DNA of 64,000 bases from Thermoplasmata archaeon (GTDB lineage Archaea; Thermoplasmatota; Penumbrarchaeia; JAEHCK01), in NCBI GenBank assembly GCA_020696345.1, contig JAEHCK010000004.1, positions 22,916-86,915 on the forward strand, in the 5' to 3' direction. Of this stretch, positions 1-10,612 are shown piece after piece. The position numbers and the translations under genes are program-made. The notes under the pieces were generated by a model that did not search any database, had not been told where the DNA came from, and worked only from the letters and a program-made list of their open reading frames with translations. Numbering within the stretch: the first letter of the stretch is position 1; every line of letters begins with the position of its first letter.

Positions 1-897
1 AAAACAATATTAGAAATACTCAAACTCGAAGTAGTAAATGATGAAAGAAAAAGTATCCATATTAAATTCCTAAGAAGTTGTATTTCCGCTGCTAAAATGT
101 ATGAATATCCGCAAGCCCCTAAAGAAAACATAGCAAAGGCCATGAAAGCCGATGGTGCCAACTTTCATGGTAAAGGACCAGGTAAATTTATTAAAAGTCT
201 GGAAGATGGGATAACTAATGCTTTAAAACAATATGGGCTTTTATTTACAGTTCCAAAAGAACCTTTAGACCAAAAAGTAATTAGACGCAAAAGAACCTCT
301 AAGAAAAAAATAATTGAAGATGAAACTATTGAACTGCAAGAAAAAACGGATGATATTGGTTTAAATCTCGAATATATAAACCAATATGAACAACAAATTG
401 AAGCGAATTATCGAGGAAACAAACTTATTATACAAACAGCCAAAGCTGCGTTGGAAATACCAGGACTTAAACAATATATTGATGAGCTGCAAAAAAAAGT
501 AATTGATCTGGAAAATAAATTAGATCTATATTCTACGGATATCGAACAACAACCGGATCAATCAACAGAAGTATCAAAACCAATGGAAAGTAATAAAAAG
601 GAAAGTAGTGAAAAGAATAGGGCATACGTTCGGCAAGATTATGTAGATCAAACTACGTTTAATATTATATCAAGTGAAGGTAAAATAACCAAAGGTGAAC
701 TTGAAGCTCATTTTGAGTATCTTGCCGGAGTAGATAAAGTCAAACTTCCTGCAAATATATATGGATTTTTTCAAAGACATTTACATAGAATGGAAGAAGC
801 TTATCTTATTAAGATCAAGGGTGATGGTCAAGATGCTCACGTTTCATTGGGTAAAATTGGTAAAAAATATCTAGCCCATCACAAAAATAAGAAATGA
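1..897 (+). CDS. Hypothetical protein, 5' truncated by window edge (reading frame open from base 1)
   Basis: Frame open from base 1 through the listed ATG at 97 to a stop at 897; lysine-rich, central coiled-coil-like segment; no family recognised. Confidence 0.6.
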   Translation, partial: KTILEILKLEVVNDERKSIHIKFLRSCISAAKMYEYPQAPKENIAKAMKADGANFHGKGPGKFIKSLEDGITNALKQYGLLFTVPKEPLDQKVIRRKRTSKKKIIEDETIELQEKTDDIGLNLEYINQYEQQIEANYRGNKLIIQTAKAALEIPGLKQYIDELQKKVIDLENKLDLYSTDIEQQPDQSTEVSKPMESNKKESSEKNRAYVRQDYVDQTTFNIISSEGKITKGELEAHFEYLAGVDKVKLPANIYGFFQRHLHRMEEAYLIKIKGDGQDAHVSLGKIGKKYLAHHKNKK

Positions 898-963
898 GCT
901 TTTAATCAACTTACTGCACTTTTGCGTTTTGATTTGATAGAATAATAATTTTAGTTCAACGAG

Positions 964-1036
964 ATGGTCGACTTGTCAGTCTGTCGACCAGTCGGCTGGT
1001 CAGTTAGTCAGCTGGTCGACTAGTAGACCGATAGAC
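964..1036. repeat. Degenerate 8-bp periodic array (TGGTCGAC/TAGTCAGC-like units)
   Basis: Reads as TGGTCGAC|TTGTCAGT|CTGTCGAC|CAGTCGGC|TGGTCAGT|TAGTCAGC|TGGTCGAC|TAGTAGAC|CGATAGAC. Confidence 0.8.
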
Positions 1037-1119
1037 AAATTAGGGGTCGGGGATCCAATTCAGGGGTCAGAAATAAGCAGTATTAAAAATTCTTCGGGAA
1101 TGGGGAATATATTTATCGA

Positions 1120-1250
1120 CCGTTTCGATGGATTACTAATGTAAACCACTGATGGAAGGGAGACCACTACAAGTAATGATCACTTGGAATCGTTGGGAGA
1201 CCACTTCAATGAATTATTGTTTACGATCGTTGGGGGAGGGCAGTTTCTCT
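1120..1250 (-). repeat. Dispersed intergenic repeat family, copy 1
   Basis: GAGACCACTTCAATGAATTATTGTTTACGATCGTTGGG is the reverse complement of copies 2/3. Confidence 0.8.
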
Positions 1251-1602
1251 AAATTGTAAAATGTTAAAAGTAAAAATTAACAACTTGTTGTGACCCCTAA
1301 ATTGTAACCCCTAATCCCTGATAATAACTCCTACTTTTGACTGGGTAAGAATTCTGAATTAATTGTAATGCATTTTTAAGAATTCTTAGTTCCAGAAAAT
1401 TTTTTTATGAAAAATTGTTGAGGTTTAAGATTTTACTTCTAAAATTTGACTTTAAAAAAATTGCGTTGATCATCATTCCCTTTACCGAGTAATTTTTTTA
1501 TTAGAAAACCTTAAACATTAATAACTAATTCGCATGACCGAATTCAAGTAATAATAACATATTCCTAGGAGATAATTATTGTGCTCTTCAGGGGGAAGTT
1601 TC

Positions 1603-2658
1603 ATGGCGGAAGAGATGCAAGCAGTAGTTAAGGTTCGTGGAGAGCCAAATGGCACCGAGCTGCTGACCGTTGACGTGCCGCGGCCAGGAGTAAACGACGT
1701 ATTGATCAAGATCAAAACAGCCTCGATCTGTGGCACCGATGTACACATATTTAACTGGGATGCCTGGTCAGCTAACAGGATCAAACCACCATTAATATAT
1801 GGTCATGAGTTTGCAGGGGAGATAGTAGAGGTCGGCAATAATGTAAAGAATGCAAAGGTTGGCGATCATGTTTCCGGCGAATGCCATATTGCCTGTGGGT
1901 ATTGTTTTAATTGCCGCAGCGGCCTGGCTCATGTTTGTAAAGATACAAAGATATTTGGTGTGGATGTACCGGGGATATTTGCCGAATATGCTGTTATTCC
2001 TGCAGCAAATGTTTGGCATAATGATCCTGCCCTGTCACCGGAGATATGCTCGATCCAGGACCCGTTGGGAAATGCGATCCATACCATTTTTTCTACAGAT
2101 GTGGTCGGTCGTGATGTTGCAGTTCTTGGTGTGGGACCTATCGGTGCAATGGCAGTTTCAATTTGTAAAAATATCGGCGCCGCACAGGTGTTCGCAATTG
2201 GCAGGAAAAATACATATAGAACCGAGCTTGCCAAGAAGGTTGGCGCAGATTTCACATACCTGGCAGCTGACGATGTAAAAGGAGATGTCATGGACAAAAC
2301 AGATGGTAAGGGTGTTGATGTTGTACTTGAGATGTCGGGTAATACAAATGCGGTAGTCCAGGGTTTGGACCTATTACGCCCAGGAGGCACAATATCGTTA
2401 TTGGGCGTATATGCCGACAAATTAACTCTCGATCTATCTACCCAAGTGGTATTTAAATATGCCACGATAAAGGGTATTAACGGCCGGTTGATGTTCGATA
2501 CATGGTACCGGATGAAAGGATTATTGAAAAACGAACGAATAGCGAACGATATGAAAACAATAATCACTCACAACTACGAATTCAAAGATTTCCAGCAGGC
2601 AATGGAGAAAATGCGCAGTGGCAATAGTGGTAAGATCACTTTGCATGTTGGTGATTAA
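1603..2658 (+). CDS. tdh: L-threonine 3-dehydrogenase (zinc-dependent medium-chain dehydrogenase)
   Basis: GHEFAGEIVEVG, SGECHIACGYCFNCRSGLAHVC zinc motif, VLGVGPIGAMA Rossmann motif; next to kbl; ATG at 1603 preferred over upstream TTG. Confidence 0.9.
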   Translation: MAEEMQAVVKVRGEPNGTELLTVDVPRPGVNDVLIKIKTASICGTDVHIFNWDAWSANRIKPPLIYGHEFAGEIVEVGNNVKNAKVGDHVSGECHIACGYCFNCRSGLAHVCKDTKIFGVDVPGIFAEYAVIPAANVWHNDPALSPEICSIQDPLGNAIHTIFSTDVVGRDVAVLGVGPIGAMAVSICKNIGAAQVFAIGRKNTYRTELAKKVGADFTYLAADDVKGDVMDKTDGKGVDVVLEMSGNTNAVVQGLDLLRPGGTISLLGVYADKLTLDLSTQVVFKYATIKGINGRLMFDTWYRMKGLLKNERIANDMKTIITHNYEFKDFQQAMEKMRSGNSGKITLHVGD

Positions 2659-2683
2659 AAATTTTAATAGAAATGGAGTTGAT

Positions 2684-3871
2684 ATGATGCGAGACGCCAA
2701 TGCTTTCATGAAAGATGAATATAATGAATTAGTGAAGAATGGTTTTGATTGGAAAATACGAATATTACAGGGCCCATCCGCACCAGTATGTAATGTTGAT
2801 GGAAAAGAAGTAATTATGTTGTGTTCGAATAACTACTTGAATCTGAGTAACCATCCAAGGATCATTAATGCTGCAAAAGAGATCTTGGACACTCACGGCG
2901 CAGGTTCGGGCTCGGTGCGGGCAATTGCCGGCACCATGGATATCCATATACAAGCAGAGAAAGAGTTGGCCAAGTTCAAGGGCACGGAATCGGCATTGAT
3001 CTATCAGACCGGTTTTGCCGTGAATGCAGGTTTGATACCGCAATTGGTCGGTAAAGGTGATGTGATAATTTCCGATGAATTGAACCATGGCAGTATCATT
3101 GATGGTGTAAGGCTTACAAAGGCGGACAGAATGGTATTTGCACATAATGACATGGGCGAATGTGAGAAAGTTCTGCATGAAGCCGACAAAAAGGGCTATC
3201 GCAGGATCCTGGTCATCACCGATGCGGTATTCAGCATGGATGGCGATATCGCCCAGATGGATAAGATCGTAAAATTAGCCGCTGAGGTCGGGGCAATGAC
3301 CTATGTTGATGATGCACACGGCGAGGGTGTGATCGGCCCTGGTGGCCGCGGGATCGGCGCACATTACGGTATCGAGGGCAAGATCGATGTTGAGATGGGT
3401 ACGTTTTCCAAAGCCTATGGTGTTGTCGGCGGTCTGGCCGCAGGCAGCCAGGATCTATATAATTTCGCTCTTAATAAATCAAGAACCTGGTTATTATCTG
3501 GCTCACACCCACCGCAGGTGGCAGCTGCACAGCTGGAAGCGATCAGGGTTCTAGAAGAAGAACCCCAACATGTGAAGAACCTGTGGGATAATACGAACTA
3601 TTTCAAGAAGGAATTAGTTGGCATGGGCTTTGATTGCGGCCACAGCGAATCACCTATCACACCGGTGATCTGCGGTGAGAGCCACCTGGCCAAGAAACTC
3701 AGCGATAGGATGTATGAAGAGGGTATATTTGCCCTACCTATAGTATTCCCGATGGTGGCGCGCGATAAAGCACGGATACGTACCATGATGAACGCAGGTC
3801 TGACTCGCGAACATTTGGATAAAGCTCTGGCTGCGTTTGAGAAACTCGGAAAAGAGCTGAAAATAATTTAA
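2684..3871 (+). CDS. kbl: Glycine C-acetyltransferase (2-amino-3-ketobutyrate CoA ligase), PLP-dependent
   Basis: NNYLNLSNHPRI, YVDDAHGEGVIGPGGRGI, GTFSKAYGVVGG (PLP Lys); directly downstream of tdh. Confidence 0.9.
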   Translation: MMRDANAFMKDEYNELVKNGFDWKIRILQGPSAPVCNVDGKEVIMLCSNNYLNLSNHPRIINAAKEILDTHGAGSGSVRAIAGTMDIHIQAEKELAKFKGTESALIYQTGFAVNAGLIPQLVGKGDVIISDELNHGSIIDGVRLTKADRMVFAHNDMGECEKVLHEADKKGYRRILVITDAVFSMDGDIAQMDKIVKLAAEVGAMTYVDDAHGEGVIGPGGRGIGAHYGIEGKIDVEMGTFSKAYGVVGGLAAGSQDLYNFALNKSRTWLLSGSHPPQVAAAQLEAIRVLEEEPQHVKNLWDNTNYFKKELVGMGFDCGHSESPITPVICGESHLAKKLSDRMYEEGIFALPIVFPMVARDKARIRTMMNAGLTREHLDKALAAFEKLGKELKII

Positions 3872-3999
3872 TTATGGAGTTTGGTACTTAGTGCTTATTT
3901 TTAACTTTCTTCAATATTAATTTTTAAAAATTCCAATAATCAAGCACCAATAATCAAATAAATTCCAACTTTGGAAATCCCTGAGGGATTTACAATGCT

Positions 4000-4025
4000 C
4001 GATAATTTGTTTGAACAAATTATCG
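4000..4025. terminator. Perfect 12-bp inverted repeat (CGATAATTTGTT-TG-AACAAATTATCG) downstream of kbl
   Basis: Exact palindromic arms in the kbl / 4168 ORF convergent intergenic region. Confidence 0.45.
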
Positions 4026-4167
4026 CAGTTGTCCAATGACCTAATCACCAAAACACGGATCAATTGAAGTTTCTATCATTGGAATTTCGGTAATTGGTGC
4101 TTGTTTGGTATTTGTAATTTGGAACTTGTAATTTAACTCATTGATCAATAATCTTCAAAAAAACAAA

Positions 4168-7100
4168 TTACCTAATACCTATCATATGTGAATAATCCAA
4201 CCCTGACTCTTTTTTAGATTTACCGTTTCTATTATTGATACTTCTTACCGTTTTTCTTTTCTTTTTTGTTTCTTCATCCTCCCCATCATCATATTCGAGT
4301 TCTTCTACCTCAACTACCTCAGCCTCGGTTCCATCTTCACCGTCACCGATCACCAGCACCTCGGCAACATCTACTTCTATTTCTTCGATCTCTTCAACAA
4401 CTTCTGGAACCGTCTCTACTTCTTCTACTTCAACTGCAATTTTATCTTTTTTGGTTTTTGATTCTGATTTTGATTGTAATGGTCTCTTCCCTTTACCTAA
4501 ACCGCCGAATAACCCGGTTAACCGTTCGGTCACGGTATCTACCAGGTTTGGGCTTGGGTGGCTCTTACGCGTTTTTGGTGGTTCTTTAAGTGACTTCGTT
4601 GTACTTTTTCGTGCAACCTTATCTTCTATTTTTGATACCGAGCCTTCACCTCTTCTAATACTTTCAGGCTCCACTCTGCCCAATTCGTTTACTTCCAGCT
4701 CTTCTTCTTCATCTTTTTCGGGTTCTTCTTCTGTTTCCGCTCCAAGCTCGATGAACTTGACACCTTTTTTCAGATCTTTAACCATTGTTTTTCTTTTTTC
4801 CGAATGCTTAATTCGATCTTTGGGTTTAGCTTTACCCTTATCCTTACCCTTACCTTTATATTTATTTTTATATTGTCCACTTCTTGAAGATGACGGGTGT
4901 TTGCTGGGAGTTAACACCAAGAATACTATGATTATAATGGCAACAAAGAATATCAATAATATCCAACTTGTATAATCTCCAAACTCTTCCGATCTGGGTT
5001 TATTGGATATCTGTATCGTTGCGGTAATTGCATTGTTATCGTAATCATTTTCCGTAAAATTGATCTCAGGATTTGCTTCTACATAGATCGTGTGCTGCCT
5101 GCCGCCGCCGGTGGTTTTCCAACTAACTGTGATGATCACATCATCACCCGCCGTGAGGTCATCATTAAGTGTATATCTGGCAAAACGCTTGCCACCCATA
5201 GATGGCTCGCCGTCGTAGAAATCGATCTGGAACGATTTGGTGATATCTACACTGCCGATATTATCCACCGTAATTGAGATCTTGATACGTTCACCCTCCA
5301 CCGGGTTATCCTTCGAAAATACAGGTTTGTTAAGTAATGCCACATCAACCTTGAATTCCAGTTCCAGTTCGAATATATTATTCTCTGTATCCGCTTCAAT
5401 GATATTATTATCCGGATCGATCTCAAACTCCAAAAGGTATTCTCCAGCATCGGTCGGTGTCCATTGAAAACTTATTTGTTCAAAATCATCTGCACTCAAA
5501 TTATACACGATCTTGCTCTCGTATGCCGAGCCATCAACTCTGAACTCCACAATACACGCAGCCACATACGAACTGCCGTTATTATAGATATTCGCATCAA
5601 ACGTAATGACCTCGGATAGTTTCGGATCTGATGGCGTCATGGTCACATCATTGAAAAATTTCAGATCTGGTCTTAGAATATTTACCGTAAGTTGTGTGGA
5701 TGTATTACCCTTACCGTCTATCGAGCTTACTTGGATATTAATAATCTGGTCTCCTGCCCCTACAAAGATATCGCATTCCAGGATTATTTCCACACGCTTT
5801 TCTTCACCCAAAAGCAGTTCTATTGTGTCGTTGTATTTTGCATTCCAATTTTCGGGCATATCCAGGTCTATAATGCCAATGTCATCATCATTACCATTAT
5901 TTTTAATATCAACACCGAATTCTACGGTTTGGTTCTCGAACGGATCCAGGTCATATTCCGTTTCATCCAGATCTAAAATAAAGTCATATACGCGCCCCAC
6001 CGTGGTGGTCATTCCTAATATGTCCATCTGTTTTGGATCAAACACAGATTTTGCCGTAACTGCCACCAGTACTTGGTCGAGTGCACGAGCCTGGTCGTTT
6101 TTCTGCGGCGCTTTGAGCGTTAATACAATTCCACCCTGTGAACTTCGTGGCGGGATGTTTCGAACCATGTATTCGTTTAAATATGCGTTCCAATCACTGG
6201 TTGATTGGCTGCTTTGAACATCCTTTATCTCGCTGAGCGATAAATTCACAGTATTTTCCTTGTTGCCCCTGTTCGTGATGATGATATCATACGTGATCTC
6301 CTCATTGGGATAGACGACCTTACTGCTGGAATCCACCGACAAGGTTATTGCGTATGTGGGGACCATTACTAAAGTGAGATTGTCAAACCGGTTTTTATCT
6401 TCCGAATAGATATTGAACTTGATCGTAGACTCATTTTCACCGTCCGAGGCGTGAATAATGATCTCATCGCCCTCTTGATATTGGTCTGGTAATGTCTTTA
6501 GATCGATCGAATAATAACCGGTAGAGTTGGTTGTAGTACTTTTTTGAGAGCCTGTCCGATTATTCTTGAATACAACCTCGACTCCTACGGCAGGTTCATT
6601 ATCTTCAGGTTGAAATACCCTGCCATCACATTTGAAATCAAGGTTCGTGGGGTCTTTACTATTTACGATCACCAAATCTTTATGTTCATTATTGGTCTCA
6701 TTGAGTTCTTCGATCGTATTTCCAAAATCCACCTGTACTTTTAGATCATGACTGCCAAGTTCAGGGCGCCAGACATAAATAAGCCATTTACTCTCTTTAA
6801 GGTCCAGGTCGGTTATTTCTTTAACCTCGTCGATCGGCAAGTTAGAATCCAGCACACGAACCTTAATATTTTCCGCTACATCGGCGCCAATATTTTTTAC
6901 AGTAATGTTTATTGTGGCGTTTTCATCTTCTATCAGGTGTAGATTATCATTATCCACCTCTTTTCCGTCACCACGATAATACTTGACATCTTCAATGGCC
7001 AGATCGGGATAAGATGCTTCAATGAATATTTCTTTGCTGATCTCATTATTATTTTCATTGTTCTCTTCGATGAAGTTCTCGGGATCGATGATAACCTTTA

Positions 7101-8979
7101 ACGTTCGCGTTCCTTCATTTTTTGGCGTCCATTCTACACGAATTTCACGGCTGTCCTTACCTGGGATCGTATCCGAGCCATTGCCAATGAGTTTGTCATT
7201 TTCGAAAAAACTAATCTTTGCATTTCTGGCATCTGCCGTGCCGTTGTTATGTATTGTAGCTTTGATAGTAACGGGCATGTTCTGGGTCACGGTCTCACTG
7301 GACAATGATACATCGGTGGTTTCCAGAGATAGGTCTATTATCACATGTGATATCACTGCACATTCAATGATAACATCTAGAAATCCATCATTATTGACAT
7401 CACCTGCCGCTGGTGTTGACCACAGCTCACGACCGGTTTGGGCAAATGTAATTTCCCAGAGATCTGTACCGTTCTCGCCGCTGACCGCATAAATGTCCGG
7501 TGATGTGGTGAAGATCACATCCAATTTATTATCTGTATTAACATCAGCGAGAATGGGTGAACCGATGGCACGTTCATTAGTGTACAGCGGTGGCATACCG
7601 ATCGTATCCTTTACAATGTGCCAGAGTAAAGAGCCATTATTTCCATGGAAAGCATAAGCATGTGTTATTGGACCCAAAGTGCCAAGACCCCATGAGATGA
7701 TAACGATCTCCGGTATATCATCGCCATCTAGATCACCGATCGCGGGAGTGGCCGCGATATGGCCGTAGATAAAATTCTCAGGGGTCGACCAGAGTAAAGT
7801 GCGATTGTTATTATAAACATAAACACGACCATTACCCAAGTCTTCATAGGGTGTACAGATTACCAGCTCGAAATCATTATTTTTATTCCCATCAAGTTCG
7901 GCAGCGGCAGGTGAAGGTATCAGATCGGGGGTTGGGAGTGTATTAATATTGTAATACAGGACATCCAACCTGTTTCCTGATGGTGATTGAGCATCAAAGA
8001 AACTTGCTGAGTAGTTATAATTTGTGATGTTAAATGCAGTTATTAAAACATTTTTCTTTGTTCCATCTTGATAGACAATTGGAGTTGAAACCATATTGCC
8101 AGGTAATGTCTGGTTCCAGAGTTCATTACCCGTTTTGGTCGATAATGCAAAAAGTTTATTACTGGCACTCACTACCAGATCGAGATAATCATCCTGGTCG
8201 AGCAATGCAAGAACCGGTGACGAATGTGTGAAGTTCTCACCAGTGGATAATTGCCAGACCCTATCCGAATTCACATTGTTACTGCTCCAATAATAGCCAT
8301 CCGAGCTGTCATAATTGGACTCGGGTTCATACATGAACAGGTTACCGTCCGTGGTTCCAAAGATTATGTCCAGTTGGTCATTGTTATCAAAAAAACCTAG
8401 TGTGGGAGAAGTATATACAAGATCATTATCTGGCAAGCTATCTATAAGATCAGCATTAAGGCGCCAGACATAGTCACCATTGGCGCCATCGACAATATTG
8501 ATGAATCCGTCCTCGGCATATACCACATGTTGCACATTTCGTCTATTTCCACCCGGCCAAACGATATTGTTGGAAAAGTTGCCTATTGTGGTTCCCCATG
8601 AATCGATACCAAAGCCCACGATCTTATTATCATTCCAGCCATCCCAGCGTATTGTAGGTTCATAGATGCCTTTGTTTATTTGGTCGGCAACGTGAGAATG
8701 AGACATATCTTTACCGAACATGGGCCACGCAGGTTCGATCGATCTTGAGAGACGGGTGCTGGTGGGCGGTTGATACACTAATACGGCATCTTGATCAGCT
8801 GTAATTTCTTGGTCGAGTCCCTGTTCCAGGTTAACCGTAAAAGACCCAGAGCTAGGTTGTGCAAAACTGGCCATCGAGACGATGAACCCTTCAAACACAA
8901 CAGAACACAGGATGAAAATTATTACCCAAAACATACAATGTTTATTTGGCCGGTTAAAAAGTCCAGCAGGCATGATCAC
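4168..8979 (-). CDS. Large secreted/membrane-anchored protein: FG-GAP/VCBS-like propeller repeats, CARDB-like repeats, C-terminal TM helix and charged acidic cytoplasmic tail
   Basis: 1603 aa; N-terminal signal; repeated 'GDLDGDDIPEIVI'/'DVNNDGFLDVII' motifs; repeated 'NNENNNE' CARDB endings; TM 'WILLIFFVAIIIIVFLVL'. Confidence 0.8.
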   Translation of the reverse strand: MIMPAGLFNRPNKHCMFWVIIFILCSVVFEGFIVSMASFAQPSSGSFTVNLEQGLDQEITADQDAVLVYQPPTSTRLSRSIEPAWPMFGKDMSHSHVADQINKGIYEPTIRWDGWNDNKIVGFGIDSWGTTIGNFSNNIVWPGGNRRNVQHVVYAEDGFINIVDGANGDYVWRLNADLIDSLPDNDLVYTSPTLGFFDNNDQLDIIFGTTDGNLFMYEPESNYDSSDGYYWSSNNVNSDRVWQLSTGENFTHSSPVLALLDQDDYLDLVVSASNKLFALSTKTGNELWNQTLPGNMVSTPIVYQDGTKKNVLITAFNITNYNYSASFFDAQSPSGNRLDVLYYNINTLPTPDLIPSPAAAELDGNKNNDFELVICTPYEDLGNGRVYVYNNNRTLLWSTPENFIYGHIAATPAIGDLDGDDIPEIVIISWGLGTLGPITHAYAFHGNNGSLLWHIVKDTIGMPPLYTNERAIGSPILADVNTDNKLDVIFTTSPDIYAVSGENGTDLWEITFAQTGRELWSTPAAGDVNNDGFLDVIIECAVISHVIIDLSLETTDVSLSSETVTQNMPVTIKATIHNNGTADARNAKISFFENDKLIGNGSDTIPGKDSREIRVEWTPKNEGTRTLKVIIDPENFIEENNENNNEISKEIFIEASYPDLAIEDVKYYRGDGKEVDNDNLHLIEDENATINITVKNIGADVAENIKVRVLDSNLPIDEVKEITDLDLKESKWLIYVWRPELGSHDLKVQVDFGNTIEELNETNNEHKDLVIVNSKDPTNLDFKCDGRVFQPEDNEPAVGVEVVFKNNRTGSQKSTTTNSTGYYSIDLKTLPDQYQEGDEIIIHASDGENESTIKFNIYSEDKNRFDNLTLVMVPTYAITLSVDSSSKVVYPNEEITYDIIITNRGNKENTVNLSLSEIKDVQSSQSTSDWNAYLNEYMVRNIPPRSSQGGIVLTLKAPQKNDQARALDQVLVAVTAKSVFDPKQMDILGMTTTVGRVYDFILDLDETEYDLDPFENQTVEFGVDIKNNGNDDDIGIIDLDMPENWNAKYNDTIELLLGEEKRVEIILECDIFVGAGDQIINIQVSSIDGKGNTSTQLTVNILRPDLKFFNDVTMTPSDPKLSEVITFDANIYNNGSSYVAACIVEFRVDGSAYESKIVYNLSADDFEQISFQWTPTDAGEYLLEFEIDPDNNIIEADTENNIFELELEFKVDVALLNKPVFSKDNPVEGERIKISITVDNIGSVDITKSFQIDFYDGEPSMGGKRFARYTLNDDLTAGDDVIITVSWKTTGGGRQHTIYVEANPEINFTENDYDNNAITATIQISNKPRSEEFGDYTSWILLIFFVAIIIIVFLVLTPSKHPSSSRSGQYKNKYKGKGKDKGKAKPKDRIKHSEKRKTMVKDLKKGVKFIELGAETEEEPEKDEEEELEVNELGRVEPESIRRGEGSVSKIEDKVARKSTTKSLKEPPKTRKSHPSPNLVDTVTERLTGLFGGLGKGKRPLQSKSESKTKKDKIAVEVEEVETVPEVVEEIEEIEVDVAEVLVIGDGEDGTEAEVVEVEELEYDDGEDEETKKKRKTVRSINNRNGKSKKESGLDYSHMIGIR

Positions 8980-9138
8980 ACCGCAATTTGATATGGTAAA
9001 GGCATAAAATAATTAATTTGCCAGGCCACCTATCCCTATCTTATCTATAATAACTGAATAGATTAATAGTAATAATCTTTAACTACTATATTTATTTTAC
9101 TGATTAACCACTGATTAACTAACATAGGGGTATTCGAA

Positions 9139-9603
9139 ATGGCGACGGACATTGAGGCAGGTTACGAGATCTTTGACCATACTGCAGATATTGGTATCCG
9201 AATGTATGGTAATTCGATTCCAGAATTATTCGAGCAAGCGGCAATAGGCATATCCGCCGTGATATTCCACGAGTCAATTCCAAAAATCGAGCTGAAAGGC
9301 AAATATCGCATACAACTTCAAGCAGGAGATCTTGAACAATTGTTGGTAGACTGGCTGAATGAATTACTATTTATTTTCGTTACTGAACATATTGTGTGCT
9401 CTGAATTTCAAATTGCCATTGAAACACCAAATACACACAAGAAAATTAACACAACGGTTTATTCGTTAGATGCCTATATGTCAGGCCAGATTATATCTGA
9501 TGATATGTTGATGAGCACCTGCGAGATCAAAGCGGTGACTTATCATATGTTATATATAAAGAAGACCACACAATGGGAAGCGCAAGTGCTGTTTGATATA
9601 TGA
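9139..9603 (+). CDS. Archease (tRNA ligase cofactor family)
   Basis: 'YEIFDHTADIGIRMYGNSIPELFEQAAIG...' and 'LLVDWLNELLFIF' archease motifs. Confidence 0.9.
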   Translation: MATDIEAGYEIFDHTADIGIRMYGNSIPELFEQAAIGISAVIFHESIPKIELKGKYRIQLQAGDLEQLLVDWLNELLFIFVTEHIVCSEFQIAIETPNTHKKINTTVYSLDAYMSGQIISDDMLMSTCEIKAVTYHMLYIKKTTQWEAQVLFDI

Positions 9604-9610
9604 CAATTTG

Positions 9611-9795
9611 CTGAATTGATGCTGAACAGATACCGGGCTGGGTTTGTGATGAACAGATACCGGGCTGAGATTGTGATGAACAGATACCGGGCTGAGATTG
9701 TGATGAACAGATACCGGGATGGGTTGATTTCTGGAATTTATTTTAAAAGCTAGGTATCTGTCAATCAACAATCGATCAAAGCATCTGTCAATCAA
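9611..9795. repeat. 27-bp tandem array plus conserved core and partial opposite arm
   Basis: GATGAACAGATACCGGGCTGAGATTGT (27 bp) repeated ~4x; core CTGGAATTTATTTTAAAAGCTAGGTATCTGTCAATCAACAAT is the reverse complement of the core at ~23,440. Confidence 0.85.
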
Positions 9796-9885
9796 TAAAA
9801 AATCAAGACTACGTCTCTACAATAACTCTGCTTGACTACAAAATAGCAATATTATAGCTTGATATGATAAAACAGAAAACTTCAA

Positions 9886-10278
9886 TTATGCAATATTCTT
9901 TGAGATCAAAATAGCATTAATTACCCCGTGCTGCCCTGGACGCGAAGTCACTCTTGCTGTGCCCACTTCGGTTTCGATAATTGCACCTTTGTTAATGATG
10001 TTTCTTCGGACATAAAAAGGATTAGCATTATTTTCTATGACGGTCAGGATCTTTGTTTTTTTGGACTTTTTCGTTTTTGGATCAATAATATTGGCAACCT
10101 CAGCACCCACTAATTTCATTTTAACATTATCTCCACGAGTGCGTATTTTCATTGCTTTTGTTTTATCCACGGTTGTAAATAGTTTCTCGCGTCCGATCTC
10201 AAAAGGGCGTTTTTTACGGTGTAGGCGGATCCTACCGCCTGATACCTTTTTTTTCGACCGTCCTTGCCATTGTGCCAT
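9886..10278 (-). CDS. rps8e: 30S ribosomal protein S8e
   Basis: [31 protein letters not shown]...[47 protein letters not shown]. Confidence 0.95.
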   Translation of the reverse strand: MAQWQGRSKKKVSGGRIRLHRKKRPFEIGREKLFTTVDKTKAMKIRTRGDNVKMKLVGAEVANIIDPKTKKSKKTKILTVIENNANPFYVRRNIINKGAIIETEVGTARVTSRPGQHGVINAILISKNIA

Positions 10279-10550
10279 AATATACCTCACTTGGAATCCT
10301 TCTAAATAGCTGATTATATATTTCAAGGTTTCTATTTAGATTGGTAAGTGTGTTATCCTGTAATTATTTCGTTTCATTTCATATTCACGAATACAAACTC
10401 ACCTAATAAACCTTGACGAAATTTTTCGGGGATAACACAGTGTATCCAAATTACCGAAACATTTATATTAAATTCATACATTCTGTAATAATATCCAAAA
10501 AGTTTATAAATAAAAAGTTATGTTATTTATATGTCAGAATTATCTCTGGC

Positions 10551-10567
10551 AGGAAAGTTTATATATA
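10551..10567 (+). promoter_or_regulatory. Archaeal BRE/TATA-like element (GGAAAG-TTTATATA)
   Basis: AGGAAAGTTTATATATA ~45-60 nt upstream of the RDD-family start; matches archaeal BRE+TATA consensus. Confidence 0.5.
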
Positions 10568-10612
10568 ATAATAGAAAATAGTATTCAATACATTTTCATC
10601 AGAGGTGAGAAA

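Noticed and set aside
1929-2567. 212-aa minus-strand ORF inside tdh
   Set aside because: Lies wholly within the confidently identified tdh gene; shadow ORF.
3886-4150. AT-rich segment with repeated TTTGTAATTTGG/CAATAATCAAGCACCAATAATC patterns
   Set aside because: Noted as low-complexity intergenic sequence; besides the perfect 12-bp hairpin no consistent unit length could be established by eye.
4235-4975. Ser/Thr-rich 246-aa ORF on plus strand
   Set aside because: Antisense of the acidic/charged C-terminal tail of the 4168-8979 gene; low-complexity artefact.
9550-9795. 81-aa ORF with SPVSVHHNL repeats
   Set aside because: Not called as a gene: frame openness is expected for a 27-bp repeat; kept only as a coding-test suggestion.
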